This document shows positions 18,406-27,277 of a DNA stretch of 64,000 nt, piece by piece. The DNA is from Variovorax paradoxus (GTDB taxonomy: Bacteria > Pseudomonadota > Gammaproteobacteria > Burkholderiales > Burkholderiaceae_C): contig NZ_LR743507.1 in the NCBI RefSeq assembly GCF_902712855.1, forward strand, positions 1,784,001-1,848,000, in the 5' to 3' direction. The position numbers and the translations under genes are program-made. A model generated the notes under the pieces. It saw nothing but the letters and a program-made list of their open reading frames with translations. It was not told where the DNA came from and made no database searches. How positions within the stretch are numbered: the stretch's first letter is position 1; each line of letters starts with the position of its first letter.

Positions 18406-19110
18406 ATGCCCCTGCACACCACCGCCCTCGTCCTGTTCTCCGGCGGCCAGGACTCGACCACCTGCCTCGCCGATGCGCTCTCCAAGTACCAGCGCGTCGA
18501 AACCCTGGGCTTCGACTACGGGCAGCGCCATCGCGTCGAGCTCGACGTGCGTGGCACCGTCCTCGCGAAGATGCGCGAGCGCTTTCCCGAGTGGGCGCCG
18601 CGCCTGGGCGAAGACCACGTGCTCACGCTGGCCGCGCTGGCGCAGCTGGGCGGCTCCTCGCTGACCGAGGAGGTCGCGTTCGCGATGCAGGCGGACGGCC
18701 TGCCCAACACCTTCGTGCCGGGCCGCAACCTGCTGTTCCTCACGCTGGCCGGTGCGCTGGCCTATCGCCGCGGGCTGCAGGTGATCGTGACCGGCGTGTG
18801 CGAGACGGATTTCTCCGGCTACCCCGACTGCCGCGACGACACCATGAAGGCGATGCAGCTCGCGCTGTCGCTCGGGCTGGAGCGCCGCCTGGTCATCGAG
18901 ACGCCGCTGATGTGGATCGACAAGGCCGAGACGTGGACGCTGGCCCATCGCCTGGGCGGCGAGCCGCTGGTCGAGCTGATCGTGGAAGAGACCCACACCT
19001 GCTACCTCGGCGACCGCGTGCATCGCCAGGCCTGGGGCTACGGCTGCGGCGAATGCCCCGCCTGCGACCTGCGCAGGAAGGGCTGGGAGCGCTACGTCGC
19101 GGCCGCCTGA
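18406..19110 (+). CDS. queC: 7-cyano-7-deazaguanine synthase (preQ0 synthase)
   Basis: Converts 7-carboxy-7-deazaguanine and ammonia to preQ0 with ATP in queuosine biosynthesis. It has 234 residues, normal for QueC. The PP-loop LFSGGQDSTTCL starts near residue 9, GFDYGQRHRVEL follows, and FVPGRNLLFLTLAGA is the substrate-binding segment. The C-terminal zinc site is Cys in HTCYLG plus GCGECPAC. The start at MPLHTT places the PP-loop at the usual distance; upstream codons are not conserved in style. No other queuosine genes are nearby and no preQ1-type leader is evident in the short upstream gap. Its last 19 bases overlap the convergent ABC gene. Confidence 0.95.
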   Translation: MPLHTTALVLFSGGQDSTTCLADALSKYQRVETLGFDYGQRHRVELDVRGTVLAKMRERFPEWAPRLGEDHVLTLAALAQLGGSSLTEEVAFAMQADGLPNTFVPGRNLLFLTLAGALAYRRGLQVIVTGVCETDFSGYPDCRDDTMKAMQLALSLGLERRLVIETPLMWIDKAETWTLAHRLGGEPLVELIVEETHTCYLGDRVHRQAWGYGCGECPACDLRRKGWERYVAAA

Positions 19111-20888
19111 GGCGACGGGCCCGAGGTGCTGAGCCGGTAGCGCGCACCACCGCCGGCGCCTTCGGCCTGCGGCACCAGCGTCCAGCGCTGGTTGTGGAAG
19201 TCGCCGACCGCCGCGCGGTGCGCGATCGACACCATCGCACCGCCCGCGGCATGCACCGTGGCCGCGAGGCGCTTGTACAGCACGCCTTCGGCTTGCGCAT
19301 CGAGCGCGCTGGTGATCTCGTCGGCGAACAGCCACGCCGGCTTCTTCAGCAGCACGCGCGCGATGGCGAGGCGCTGCTGTTCGCCGCCCGACAGCTTCTG
19401 GCTCCAGGCGTCGCTCTCGTCGAGCCGGCTCGTCAGGTCGGGAAGCAGGGCGTCGTTCAGGGCCTGGCGCAGCTGGTCGTCGCTGAAGTCGGCGGCCGGG
19501 TTGGGGTAGGTGAGTGCGTCGCGCAGCTTGCCGTCGGGCACGTAGGGGCGCTGCGGCATGAACATCGCGTCCTCCGGCACCTTCACATGGCCGCGCGCGA
19601 ACGGCCAGATGCCGGCGAACGAGCGGAACAGCGTCGACTTGCCGCTGCCCGAAGGACCCTGCAGCAGCACGCTGTCGCCGGGCTTCACCGCCAGCGCGGC
19701 GCCGCTCAGCAGGGCGGTGCCGTCGGGCAGCGCCACAGAGAGGTCATCGGTGCGCAGCTCGGCCCCCGCGTCGCGGGCCATCGGCATCGACTGCCTGGCG
19801 TGCGCGCGCATCGCGTCGTCGAAGCTGGTCAGGCGGTCGGTGGTGGCGCGCCAGATGGCCACGCGGTCGTAGTTGTCGACGAACCAGCTCAGCGAGTCCT
19901 GCACCTTGCCGAAGGCCGATGAGATCTGCATCAGCTGGCCCAGATGGATGGCGCCGCTGAAGAAGCGCGGCGCCGCCACCAGGAACGGAAAGATCACCGC
20001 CGCCTGCCCGAAGAACGAGGTGAAGGTGATCAGGTTCTTCTGCTGCTTGATGAGCTGCAGGTAGTTGCGCAGCACGCTGCCGAAGCGCATGTCGAGCTGG
20101 CCGTGCTCGACCTTCTCGCCCTTGTCCAGCGCAATGGCTTCGCTGTATTCGCGCACCCGCACCAGATGGTGGCGGAAGTCGGCTTCGAAGCGCTGCTGCC
20201 GGAAGTTGATGCCGATCAGCGGCCGCCCGATGAAGTGCGTGATCACCGTGCCCACCACGCAATAGGCCACTGCCAGCCACACCATCGCACCTGCGATCTG
20301 GTAGGTGCTCCCGCCCACGGAGAAGTCGAAGCTGCCCGACAGCGTCCACAGGATGCCGACGAAGCTCACCAGCGTGACTACCGCATTCAGCAGGCCCATC
20401 GACAGCGTCATCGTGTAGTCGGTGAACAGCTGCATGTCCTCCTGGATACGCTGGTCGGGGTTGTCCGGCGCGTGGCCGTCGTTGCCGGCGTAGCGTGCCA
20501 GCTCGAGGTGATAGAAGGTGCGGTCGGCCATCCAGCGCGAGAGGTAGTCGCGCGTCATCCAGGTGCGCCAGCGCAGCTGCAGCAGTTGCGTCACGTAGAA
20601 CTTGAGCACCTGTACCGCGATGTTGAAGAACGCGATCCATCCGAACACGCCCACTTCACGCCAGAAGACCGCCGCGTCCTTGTTCTGCAGCGCGTCGTAG
20701 AAGCGGCCGTACCACTGGTTGCCCAGCACGGCGACGTACACGTACAGCAGGTTCAGCGCGACGATGCCCAGCAGCATCGCGCGGGCGCGCCATTTCTCTT
20801 CGGAACGGAAGTAGGGCGCGGCCAGCCTGAAGACGCGGCGCAGTACCTGCGCGAAGGTGGCGGCACGCGCGGTGACGGATGAAGACAT
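19092..20888 (-). CDS. ABC transporter, fused permease/ATPase, SbmA/BacA-YddA family
   Basis: 598 residues from MSSSVTARAA; an ATG 12 codons earlier (20924) is possible. The N-terminal SbmA/BacA-like membrane domain (about 40-350, with NQWYGRFYDALQ and RWRTWMTRDYLSRWM) is followed by a nucleotide-binding domain with GPSGSGKSTL, LSGGEQQRLAIARVLL, WLFADEITSALD and H-loop SIAHR. This architecture is that of YddA and the ABCD-like bacterial transporters, related to BacA proteins that move peptides or very long fatty acids. Substrate unknown. The stop lies inside the 3' end of queC on the other strand, leaving no room for a separate terminator. Confidence 0.9.
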   Translation of the reverse strand: MSSSVTARAATFAQVLRRVFRLAAPYFRSEEKWRARAMLLGIVALNLLYVYVAVLGNQWYGRFYDALQNKDAAVFWREVGVFGWIAFFNIAVQVLKFYVTQLLQLRWRTWMTRDYLSRWMADRTFYHLELARYAGNDGHAPDNPDQRIQEDMQLFTDYTMTLSMGLLNAVVTLVSFVGILWTLSGSFDFSVGGSTYQIAGAMVWLAVAYCVVGTVITHFIGRPLIGINFRQQRFEADFRHHLVRVREYSEAIALDKGEKVEHGQLDMRFGSVLRNYLQLIKQQKNLITFTSFFGQAAVIFPFLVAAPRFFSGAIHLGQLMQISSAFGKVQDSLSWFVDNYDRVAIWRATTDRLTSFDDAMRAHARQSMPMARDAGAELRTDDLSVALPDGTALLSGAALAVKPGDSVLLQGPSGSGKSTLFRSFAGIWPFARGHVKVPEDAMFMPQRPYVPDGKLRDALTYPNPAADFSDDQLRQALNDALLPDLTSRLDESDAWSQKLSGGEQQRLAIARVLLKKPAWLFADEITSALDAQAEGVLYKRLAATVHAAGGAMVSIAHRAAVGDFHNQRWTLVPQAEGAGGGARYRLSTSGPSPQAAAT

Positions 20889-21036
20889 TCGGTTTTTCCT
20901 CGCAGGCGCCCGAGCGCCATTCATCGTGAGGAAGCCATAGTAGACAAATGTTTCTTAAACCGGCCTGAAGCGGCCAGCGGCCGCGGTTCCGGCGGCAGGA
21001 AAAGAGGGGCGAGGCAGGGGCGGGGGCCGGGTCCGG

Positions 21037-21597
21037 TCAGGGGAGCATGACCCGCGCCGCAGTCGCCAGGAAATGCGCCAGCGGCGGCGTTTCCAGGCCC
21101 TCGACCTTGGCCTCTTCGTCCCACAGCCGCAGCCGCACCGCATCGGCCGCCCACGAATGCGCGGCGAATCGCGTTGCCGCCGCTTCGTCCATCACGCCGC
21201 CCTGCAGTGCGAGGCTGCGCACCGAATCGGGAGAGAGCTTCGAGAAGTAGCCGGGCCGCGTGGCGCACAGGTAGCGTTTGGCGTCCACGTGCAGCCTGAT
21301 CGGCTCGCGTACCTCGACGTCGAAGGCGCCGCGCAGCAGGGGCAGGGCAATGTATTGGTGGCGGTCGTCGATGCCCAGTTCGGTGGGCGAGCGCGACAGC
21401 GTCTGGTGCTCGGCGATCAGCATGTGGCCGAGGTCGTGCAGCAGCGCGGCGGTCACCAGTGCATCGCTTGCGCCGGCCTGTTCGGCGAGCCAGGCGCATT
21501 GCAGCGCGTGCTCCAGCTGCGACACCGGCTCGCCCGCGTAGGCGACCCCGCCCCGTTCGGCGAACAGGCGGGCGATCTCGGCGAGGTCGATGGTCAT
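21037..21597 (-). CDS. PhnZ-like HD-domain oxygenase of phosphonate catabolism
   Basis: 186 residues of the phosphonate-operon HDIG family. The start at MTIDLAEIARLF is chosen over an ATG 29 codons upstream whose added residues are Arg/Ala-rich. Metal ligands fit a mixed-valent di-iron oxygenase: His30, His54-Asp55 (ALLHDLGH) and His58, then YIALPLLRG and HVDAKRYL further on. Tyr20 and Glu23 precede His30 with the spacing I remember for the gating Tyr24/Glu27/His34 of PhnZ, which cleaves 2-amino-1-hydroxyethylphosphonate to glycine and phosphate. The gene is divergent from an aminoethylphosphonate-type transporter operon. The partner hydroxylase PhnY is not in the window. Confidence 0.85.
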   Translation of the reverse strand: MTIDLAEIARLFAERGGVAYAGEPVSQLEHALQCAWLAEQAGASDALVTAALLHDLGHMLIAEHQTLSRSPTELGIDDRHQYIALPLLRGAFDVEVREPIRLHVDAKRYLCATRPGYFSKLSPDSVRSLALQGGVMDEAAATRFAAHSWAADAVRLRLWDEEAKVEGLETPPLAHFLATAARVMLP

Positions 21598-21732
21598 GGC
21601 GTGGAGCGCAGCGGTCGGAGCAAAGGCGCGGGCAATAACGGGCAATAGCCCGCGCAGTCTGGCCGGGCGCGATGACATGCGCATGACGACCCTGCCGGCG
21701 GCTGGCGCTGTTTTGTGGATTTGGGGTTTTTT

Positions 21733-21764
21733 GCGGCATCTGACAAATGCCTGTCACATGCCGC
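21733..21764. promoter_or_regulatory. Near-perfect 32-bp dyad, candidate operator of the phosphonate locus
   Basis: Arms GCGGCATCTGACA and TGTCACATGCCGC pair at 12 of 13 positions around a 6-base spacer. It lies between the divergent HD-oxygenase and transporter genes, 128 bases before the latter, as expected for a dimeric regulator's site. No regulator gene is adjacent. Confidence 0.6.
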
Positions 21765-21891
21765 TGCCAGCATCGCCCCCATTCGTCGAGCAGGGCCTGC
21801 GTACTTTCGCTTGCCTTGCCCGGGGTTCCAGGCATCGCGTTTTTCCTGTCTCTCTCTCTATTCCTACTTTCTCCCGAGGAGAACCTCCACC

Positions 21892-22926
21892 ATGCTGCAT
21901 CGTCAAATCCGCCGCGCCCTCGTGCCCGCCGTCCTGTTCTCGCTGGCCTTCGCCGCATCGGCCCAGGGCCGCACCGAGCTGCTGGTCTACACCGCGCTCG
22001 AGGCCGACCAGGTGCAGGCCTACAAGGCCGCCTTCGAAAAGGAGAACCCGAGCATCGAGCTGAAGTTCGTGCGCGATTCCACCGGCATCGTCACCGCCAA
22101 GCTGCTGGCCGAAAAGGCCAACCCGCAGGCCGACGTGGTGTGGGGCCTGGCCGCCACATCGCTGATGCTGCTCGACAAGGAAGGCATGCTGCAGCCGTAT
22201 GCGCCGAAGGGCCTCGACGCCGTGAAGGCCACCATGCGCGACCCGGCCAACCCGCCCAAGTGGGTCGGCATGGACGTGTGGTCGTCGGCCATCTGCTTCA
22301 ACACCGCCGAAGCGAGCAAGAAGAACCTGCCCAAGCCCACGAGCTGGGCCGACCTCACGAACCCGGTCTACAAGGGCCAGATCACGATGCCCAACCCGGC
22401 CGCATCGGGCACGGGCTACCTGATGGTGTCGGGATGGATCCAGATGATGGGTGAAGAGAAGGCGTGGAAGTACATGGACGCGCTGCACCAGAACATCGGC
22501 ATCTACAGCCAGTCGGGCAGCAAGCCCTGCCGCCAGGCCGGTGCGGGTGAATTCGCGCTGGGCATGTCCTTCGAATACCGCGCCAACAAGACCAAGCGCG
22601 ACGGCGCTCCCATCGACATCGTGCTGCCGAAGGAAGGCCTCGGCTGGGACATGGAAGCCACCGGGATCATCAAGACCAGCAAGAAGCAGGACGCCGCCAA
22701 GGTGCTGGCCGACTGGGCCGTGACGAAGCAGGCCAACGAGCTCTACGCGAAGAACTTCGCCGTGCTCGCGCTGCCGGGCATCCAGGAAAAGCTGGAGTTC
22801 GTGCCGGGCGACGTCGAGAAGCTGCTGGCCAAGAACGACTTCACCTGGGCCGCTGCCAACCGCGACCGCATCCTGACGGAATGGTCCAAGCGCTACGAGT
22901 CCAAGTCCGAGAAGAAGCCACTCTGA
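21892..22926 (+). CDS. phnS: 2-aminoethylphosphonate-type ABC transporter, substrate-binding protein
   Basis: Periplasmic binding protein of the iron/putrescine-like class used by the PhnSTUV-type importer; 344 residues. The Sec signal peptide is MLHRQIRRALVPAVLFSLAF with cleavage around ASA-QG (residue 24). The mature protein begins RTELLVYTALEADQV, and DVWSSAICFNTAEA and PCRQAGAGEFALGMSFEYRA are characteristic stretches. GAGGAG lies about 10 bases before the ATG. The following ATPase, double permease and FAD amine oxidase, with the divergent PhnZ-like gene, indicate an organophosphonate substrate, most likely 2-aminoethylphosphonate; the exact ligand is inferred. Confidence 0.88.
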   Translation: MLHRQIRRALVPAVLFSLAFAASAQGRTELLVYTALEADQVQAYKAAFEKENPSIELKFVRDSTGIVTAKLLAEKANPQADVVWGLAATSLMLLDKEGMLQPYAPKGLDAVKATMRDPANPPKWVGMDVWSSAICFNTAEASKKNLPKPTSWADLTNPVYKGQITMPNPAASGTGYLMVSGWIQMMGEEKAWKYMDALHQNIGIYSQSGSKPCRQAGAGEFALGMSFEYRANKTKRDGAPIDIVLPKEGLGWDMEATGIIKTSKKQDAAKVLADWAVTKQANELYAKNFAVLALPGIQEKLEFVPGDVEKLLAKNDFTWAAANRDRILTEWSKRYESKSEKKPL

Positions 22927-22953
22927 TCGACTGAAACGAAGCGGTATCCGGCC

Positions 22954-24027
22954 ATGACGAGCAGCAGCTTTCTTTCCCTCCGCGGCATCGGCAAGTCGTT
23001 CGGCGCCACGCGCGTGCTCGACGGCATCGACCTGGACATCGAGCCCGGCGAGTTCGTGTGCCTGCTCGGCCCTTCGGGCTGCGGCAAGACCACGCTGCTG
23101 CGCATCGTCTGCGGCATCGAGCGTGCCGACGGCGGCCAGATCCTGCTCGGCGGCCAGGACATCGCGGGCCTGCCGCCCGCGGCGCGCGGCTTCGGCGTGG
23201 TGTTCCAGTCGTATGCACTGTTCCCCAACCTGACGGCGGCGCAGAACATCGCCTACGGACTGCATCCCACGGGCGCGCTGGCCCGCGAGATGGCCAAGCG
23301 CTCGCGCGAGATGCTCGACCTGGTCGGGCTCGCGGCGCATGCCGATAAGTACCCGGTGCAGCTCTCCGGCGGCCAGCAGCAGCGCATCGCACTGGCGCGG
23401 GCACTGGCCCCGAACCCGCGGCTGCTGCTGCTCGACGAGCCGCTCTCCGCGCTCGACGCGCAGGTGCGCGCCAGCCTGCGCAGCGAGATCCGCGCGCTGC
23501 AGAAGCGCCTGGGCATCGTCACCATCATGGTCACGCACGACCAGGAAGAGGCCCTCTCGATGGCCGACCGCGTGGTGCTGATGCACAACGGCCGCATCGA
23601 GCAGGCCGGCACGCCCGCCGAGCTGTACCGCCAGCCGCGCACCCGCTTCGTGGCCGGCTTCGTCGGCCGCATGAACATGCTGCCCGCCACCGTGCTGGCC
23701 GACGGCAAGGTGCGCGTGCGCGACAGCGAACTGTTCTGCGCGCCCGGCAATGTCAGCGTGGGCTCGCAGGCGACAGTGGGCATCCGCCCCGAGCACGTGG
23801 TGGTCAAGCGCTACGGCACCGACCTGGGCACCAACAGCTTCGCCGCGCGCCTGCTCGATACCGAGTTCTTCGGCAACCGCACCTCGGCGCGGCTGGCCTG
23901 CGAGCCCCTGGGCATCGAGATCGAGGCCGAACTGCCCGCAGACGCGCGAGGCGGCAGCGAGCCGCTGGTGCCGAGCAGCATGGTGCACATCCAGCTTCCG
24001 CTGAACGCGCTGTCGGTCCTGGCGTGA
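22954..24027 (+). CDS. phnT: 2-aminoethylphosphonate-type ABC transporter, ATP-binding protein
   Basis: Cytosolic ATPase, 357 residues. The ABC domain occupies 1-240 with Walker A GPSGCGKTT near 47, Q-loop VVFQSYALFPNLTAAQNIAYGL, LSGGQQQRIALARAL, LLLLDEPLSALD and MVTHDQEEAL. A C-terminal TOBE-type regulatory domain (about 250-355, with VGIRPEHVVV) follows. It begins 27 bases after the binding-protein gene. A copy of the intergenic repeat separates it from the permease gene. Confidence 0.92.
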   Translation: MTSSSFLSLRGIGKSFGATRVLDGIDLDIEPGEFVCLLGPSGCGKTTLLRIVCGIERADGGQILLGGQDIAGLPPAARGFGVVFQSYALFPNLTAAQNIAYGLHPTGALAREMAKRSREMLDLVGLAAHADKYPVQLSGGQQQRIALARALAPNPRLLLLDEPLSALDAQVRASLRSEIRALQKRLGIVTIMVTHDQEEALSMADRVVLMHNGRIEQAGTPAELYRQPRTRFVAGFVGRMNMLPATVLADGKVRVRDSELFCAPGNVSVGSQATVGIRPEHVVVKRYGTDLGTNSFAARLLDTEFFGNRTSARLACEPLGIEIEAELPADARGGSEPLVPSSMVHIQLPLNALSVLA

Positions 24028-24036
24028 AATGAACCC

Positions 24037-24127
24037 ACCCCCGAATCTCCGCGCACTTCGTGTCGCTTCGGATCCCCCCTCGAGGGGGCGCACCCGGCGG
24101 CCCGGCCAAGCCGGTTCCATGGGTGCT
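24037..24127 (+). repeat. Oriented intergenic repeat, copy in phosphonate operon
   Basis: CGCACTTCGTGTCGCTTCGG, a CCCCCCTCGAGGGGG hairpin, then CCGGCCAAGCCGG and TTCC. It sits between the ATPase and permease genes, pointing along transcription. The permease ATG follows 5 bases after its end. Confidence 0.8.
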
Positions 24128-24132
24128 CCCGC

Positions 24133-25848
24133 ATGAGCAGCACACCCGACGCCATCGCCGCGCGGCCCGTGACGATGCCGAGACGCAGTGCCTTCGACCG
24201 CGAGCGCTGGCTGACCGGCGCAGCCGTCGCGCTGATGGTGGCGCTGCTGGTCGTGATCGTCGCGCTGCCGGTCGGCGCGCTGGTCGGCCAGAGCTTCTTC
24301 GACCGCGCGGGGGCGTTCGTGGGCCTGGCCAACTTCGCGCGCTATCTCGACAACCCGGCGCTGGTGCAATCGGCCTTCAACAGCCTGGGGCTGGCCGCTA
24401 TCAGCGCTGTCATCTGCACGGGCATTGCGTACGTGTACGCCTATGGCCTCACGCTGTCGTGCATGCCGGGCAAGGGCGTGCTGCGCGCGGTGGCGCTCGT
24501 GCCGCTGCTCGCGCCGTCGCTGCTGCCGGCCATCAGCCTCGTGTATCTCTTCGGCAACCAGGGCCTGTTCAAGGGGCTGCTGGGCGAGGCGTCGATCTAC
24601 GGCCCGCTGGGCATCGTGCTCGGCTCGGTGTTCTGGACGCTGCCGCATGCGCTGCTGATCCTCACCACCGCCATGGCCACGTCCGACGGCCGGCTGTACG
24701 AGGCCGCGCAGACGCTGGGCGCCTCGCGCTGGCGCATCTTCCGCACGGTGACGCTGCCGTCGTCGCGCTACGGGCTGATCGTGGCCGCAATGGTGGTGTT
24801 CGTGCTGGTCATCACCGACTTCGGCGTGCCGAAGGTGGTGGGTGGCCAGACCGGCGTGCTCGCCACCGACATCTACAAGCAGGTGGTGGGACAGCAGAAC
24901 TTCCAGATGGGCGCGGTCGTCGGCCTAGTGCTGCTCATTCCCGCGGTGCTGTCGTTCCTGGTCGAGCGGCGCGCGCGCAGCAGGCAGGCCGCTGCGCTCT
25001 CGGCGCGCGCGACGCCCTACCAGCCCGAGCCCGTGAAGTCGCGCGACCGCGCGCTGCTCGCGTTCTGCGTGCTCACGGCGCTCGCCATCGGGGTGATGAT
25101 CGGCATGGCGGTGTTCGCGTCGCTGGCCACCTACTGGCCGTACAAGCTCACACCCTCGCTGAAGAACTACGACTTCAGCAACATGGACGGCGGCGGCTGG
25201 GGCAGCTACTTCAACTCGCTGCGGCTGGCGGTGTGCGCGGCGGTGGCCGGCGCGTTCGTCACCTTCATCTCGGCCTACCTCGTCGAGAAGCCGCGCCACT
25301 TCGGCCCGCTGCGCGAGCTGCTGAACCTGCTGGCCAACCTGCCGCTGGCGGTGCCGGGGCTGGTGCTGGGCGTGGGCTACATCTTCTTCTTCATCTCGCC
25401 CTCGAATCCGCTGCGCGCCATCTACGGCAGCATGACCATCCTGGTGGTCTGCACCGTGGCGCACTTCTTCTCGGTGGCGCACCTGACCTCGCTCACCGCG
25501 CTGCGCCAGCTCGACCGGGAGTACGAGCTGGTGTCCGAGTCGATGGGCGTGCCGTTCTGGCGCACGCTGTGGCGCGTTCACCTGCCGGTGGCGCTGCCCA
25601 CCGTGCTCAACGTGGGCGGCTATTTCTTCGTCAACGCGATGACGACCGTGTCGGCCGTCGTGTTCCTCTATTCGCCGCAGACCACGCTGGCGGCCATCGC
25701 GGTGCTCAACATGGACGACGCCGGCGACGTCGCGCCCGCCGCGGCCATGGCCTCGCTGATCATGCTCACGGCCGCCATCGGCCGGGGCGTGTTCGCGCTC
25801 GCGGGGCACTGGGCGCTCAAGCGCACCCAAACCTGGAGACACCGGTAG
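24133..25848 (+). CDS. 2-aminoethylphosphonate-type ABC transporter, double permease
   Basis: 571 residues containing two fused BPD_transp_1 permease units. Unit one spans roughly 25-290 (EAA loop around YEAAQTLGASRWRIFRTVTLP). Unit two spans 310-565 (EAA loop around YELVSESMGVPFWRTLWRVHLP). About twelve transmembrane helices are expected, so a single polypeptide supplies the whole channel. A basic cytosolic N-terminus of about 30 residues precedes the first helix. The stop codon TAG is followed immediately by the ATG of the oxidoreductase gene, so the two are probably coupled. Confidence 0.92.
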   Translation: MSSTPDAIAARPVTMPRRSAFDRERWLTGAAVALMVALLVVIVALPVGALVGQSFFDRAGAFVGLANFARYLDNPALVQSAFNSLGLAAISAVICTGIAYVYAYGLTLSCMPGKGVLRAVALVPLLAPSLLPAISLVYLFGNQGLFKGLLGEASIYGPLGIVLGSVFWTLPHALLILTTAMATSDGRLYEAAQTLGASRWRIFRTVTLPSSRYGLIVAAMVVFVLVITDFGVPKVVGGQTGVLATDIYKQVVGQQNFQMGAVVGLVLLIPAVLSFLVERRARSRQAAALSARATPYQPEPVKSRDRALLAFCVLTALAIGVMIGMAVFASLATYWPYKLTPSLKNYDFSNMDGGGWGSYFNSLRLAVCAAVAGAFVTFISAYLVEKPRHFGPLRELLNLLANLPLAVPGLVLGVGYIFFFISPSNPLRAIYGSMTILVVCTVAHFFSVAHLTSLTALRQLDREYELVSESMGVPFWRTLWRVHLPVALPTVLNVGGYFFVNAMTTVSAVVFLYSPQTTLAAIAVLNMDDAGDVAPAAAMASLIMLTAAIGRGVFALAGHWALKRTQTWRHR

Positions 25849-26988
25849 ATGACCGGCACGCAAGCGAACCATCCCGATCATTTCGACCTCATCGTGGTCG
25901 GCGCCGGCATCGTCGGCCTGGCCCATGCCTACACCGCCGCGCTGCGCGGCCTGAAGGTGTGCGTGGTCGAGCGCGACGCCGCCTGCATCGGCGCGTCGAT
26001 CCGCAACTTCGGCTTCATCACCATCACCGGCCAGGCGCCGGGCGACACCTGGCGCCGCGCCATGCAGGCACGCGAGGTGTGGCAGCGGATCGCGCCGTAC
26101 GCCGGCATCGACGTCGTGCACCGCAACCTGTGGCTCGCGGCCTACCGCCCCGAGGCGAACGCCGTGCTCGAGGCCTTCATGCGCACGCCGATGGGCGAGT
26201 CCTGCGAGCTGCTCGATGCCGCCGACGCACAGGCCAAGGCACCGGCCCTGGCACTGGCCGATGCGCAGTCGGTGCTGTTCAGCCCGCACGAGCTGCGCGT
26301 GGAATCGCGCACCGCCATCGGCCGGCTCGCGAAGTGGCTGGCCGAGGCGCACGGCGTGAGCTTCCGCTTCGGCGAAGCCGTGCTCGAAGTGGAAGCGCCG
26401 CGCGTGCGCACCTCGCGCGGCACGCTCCACGCCGAGCGCGTGGCGGTCTGCACCAACACCGACCTGCACGGCCTGTTCGCCGATCGCATCGCCGCGCACG
26501 AGCTCACGCTGTGCCGGCTGCAGATGCTGCGCGTGAAGCCCGAGGCCGGCTTCCGCCTGCCGGGCTCGGTGATGATGGACCTGAGCCTGGTGCGCTATGA
26601 GGGCTACAGCACGCTGCCCGAGGCGGCGGCATTGCGCGCGCGCCTGCAGCAGGAGGAGGCGGCCTCGCTCGAACACGGCATCCACCTGATCGTGGTGCAG
26701 AGCGCCGACGGCTCGCTGGTGGTGGGCGACTCGCACCACTACGGCGACGCGCCCGAGCCGTTCGCGATGGAAGAGGTCGACCAGCTCATCCTGCGCCACC
26801 TGCGCAGCACGCTGAACCTGGAGACGGCGCAGGTCACCGAGCGGTGGACCGGCGTGTACCCGTCTTCGAAGACCGCGCCCTGCGTGATCGACGCGCCCGA
26901 CGACGCCACGCGCGTGGTGCTGGTGACCAGCGGCACCGGCGCAAGCACCGGCTTCGGCATCGCGCAGGACGTCTTCGACGCCTGGTGA
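25849..26988 (+). CDS. FAD-dependent oxidoreductase of phosphonate operons (TIGR03364 type)
   Basis: 379 residues of the DAO/glycine-oxidase fold. The dinucleotide motif VVGAGIVGLAHA is near residue 16, GASIRNFGFITITGQ follows, and the second FAD segment SSKTAPCVIDAPDD plus TSGTGASTGFGIA is near the C-terminus. Members co-located with aminoethylphosphonate genes have been reported to oxidise 2-aminoethylphosphonate or its N-methyl form to phosphonoacetaldehyde; I rely on memory for that. No phosphonatase (PhnX) or phosphonoacetate pathway gene lies in the window, so the downstream step must be elsewhere. The gene starts directly after the permease stop, with no spacer. Confidence 0.87.
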   Translation: MTGTQANHPDHFDLIVVGAGIVGLAHAYTAALRGLKVCVVERDAACIGASIRNFGFITITGQAPGDTWRRAMQAREVWQRIAPYAGIDVVHRNLWLAAYRPEANAVLEAFMRTPMGESCELLDAADAQAKAPALALADAQSVLFSPHELRVESRTAIGRLAKWLAEAHGVSFRFGEAVLEVEAPRVRTSRGTLHAERVAVCTNTDLHGLFADRIAAHELTLCRLQMLRVKPEAGFRLPGSVMMDLSLVRYEGYSTLPEAAALRARLQQEEAASLEHGIHLIVVQSADGSLVVGDSHHYGDAPEPFAMEEVDQLILRHLRSTLNLETAQVTERWTGVYPSSKTAPCVIDAPDDATRVVLVTSGTGASTGFGIAQDVFDAW

Positions 26989-27051
26989 TGCCGCGCGGTA
27001 CGGCGCGGTGTCCGACTTGACGCGCCGGCGCACCGGCATAGCATCCGCCTC

Positions 27052-27180
27052 ATGCGAAGCATTGCCTTTGTCCTTCTCTGCTGCCTCGGCCTGCTGACGG
27101 CCGGTTGCGACGACAAGCCGAAGCCGCCAAGCGGGCCGATGCCCAAGGCGCAGGCGGGCGTCGTGACGCCCGCGCGCTGA
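27052..27180 (+). CDS. Very small lipoprotein (42 residues)
   Basis: The ATG opens a 42-codon frame with a short basic start (MRS), a hydrophobic stretch (IAFVLLCCLGLL) and a lipobox LTAGC, so Cys19 would be lipidated. The remaining 23 residues are polar and rich in Lys, Pro and Gly. It resembles the entericidin-sized lipoproteins common in this lineage, but I can assign no role. It stands alone between the phosphonate operon and the MFS gene. The match to the lipoprotein plan is good, but the size leaves some doubt. Confidence 0.6.
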   Translation: MRSIAFVLLCCLGLLTAGCDDKPKPPSGPMPKAQAGVVTPAR

Positions 27181-27277
27181 GCGCCTGCAGCATCGCCGCG
27201 GTGGCCACGCGCTGCCGGCGGGGCGGCGTCCCTGCGCTTTCGCCGCTCGCGGGGTATCCTCGCCTCGGAGAAAAACA

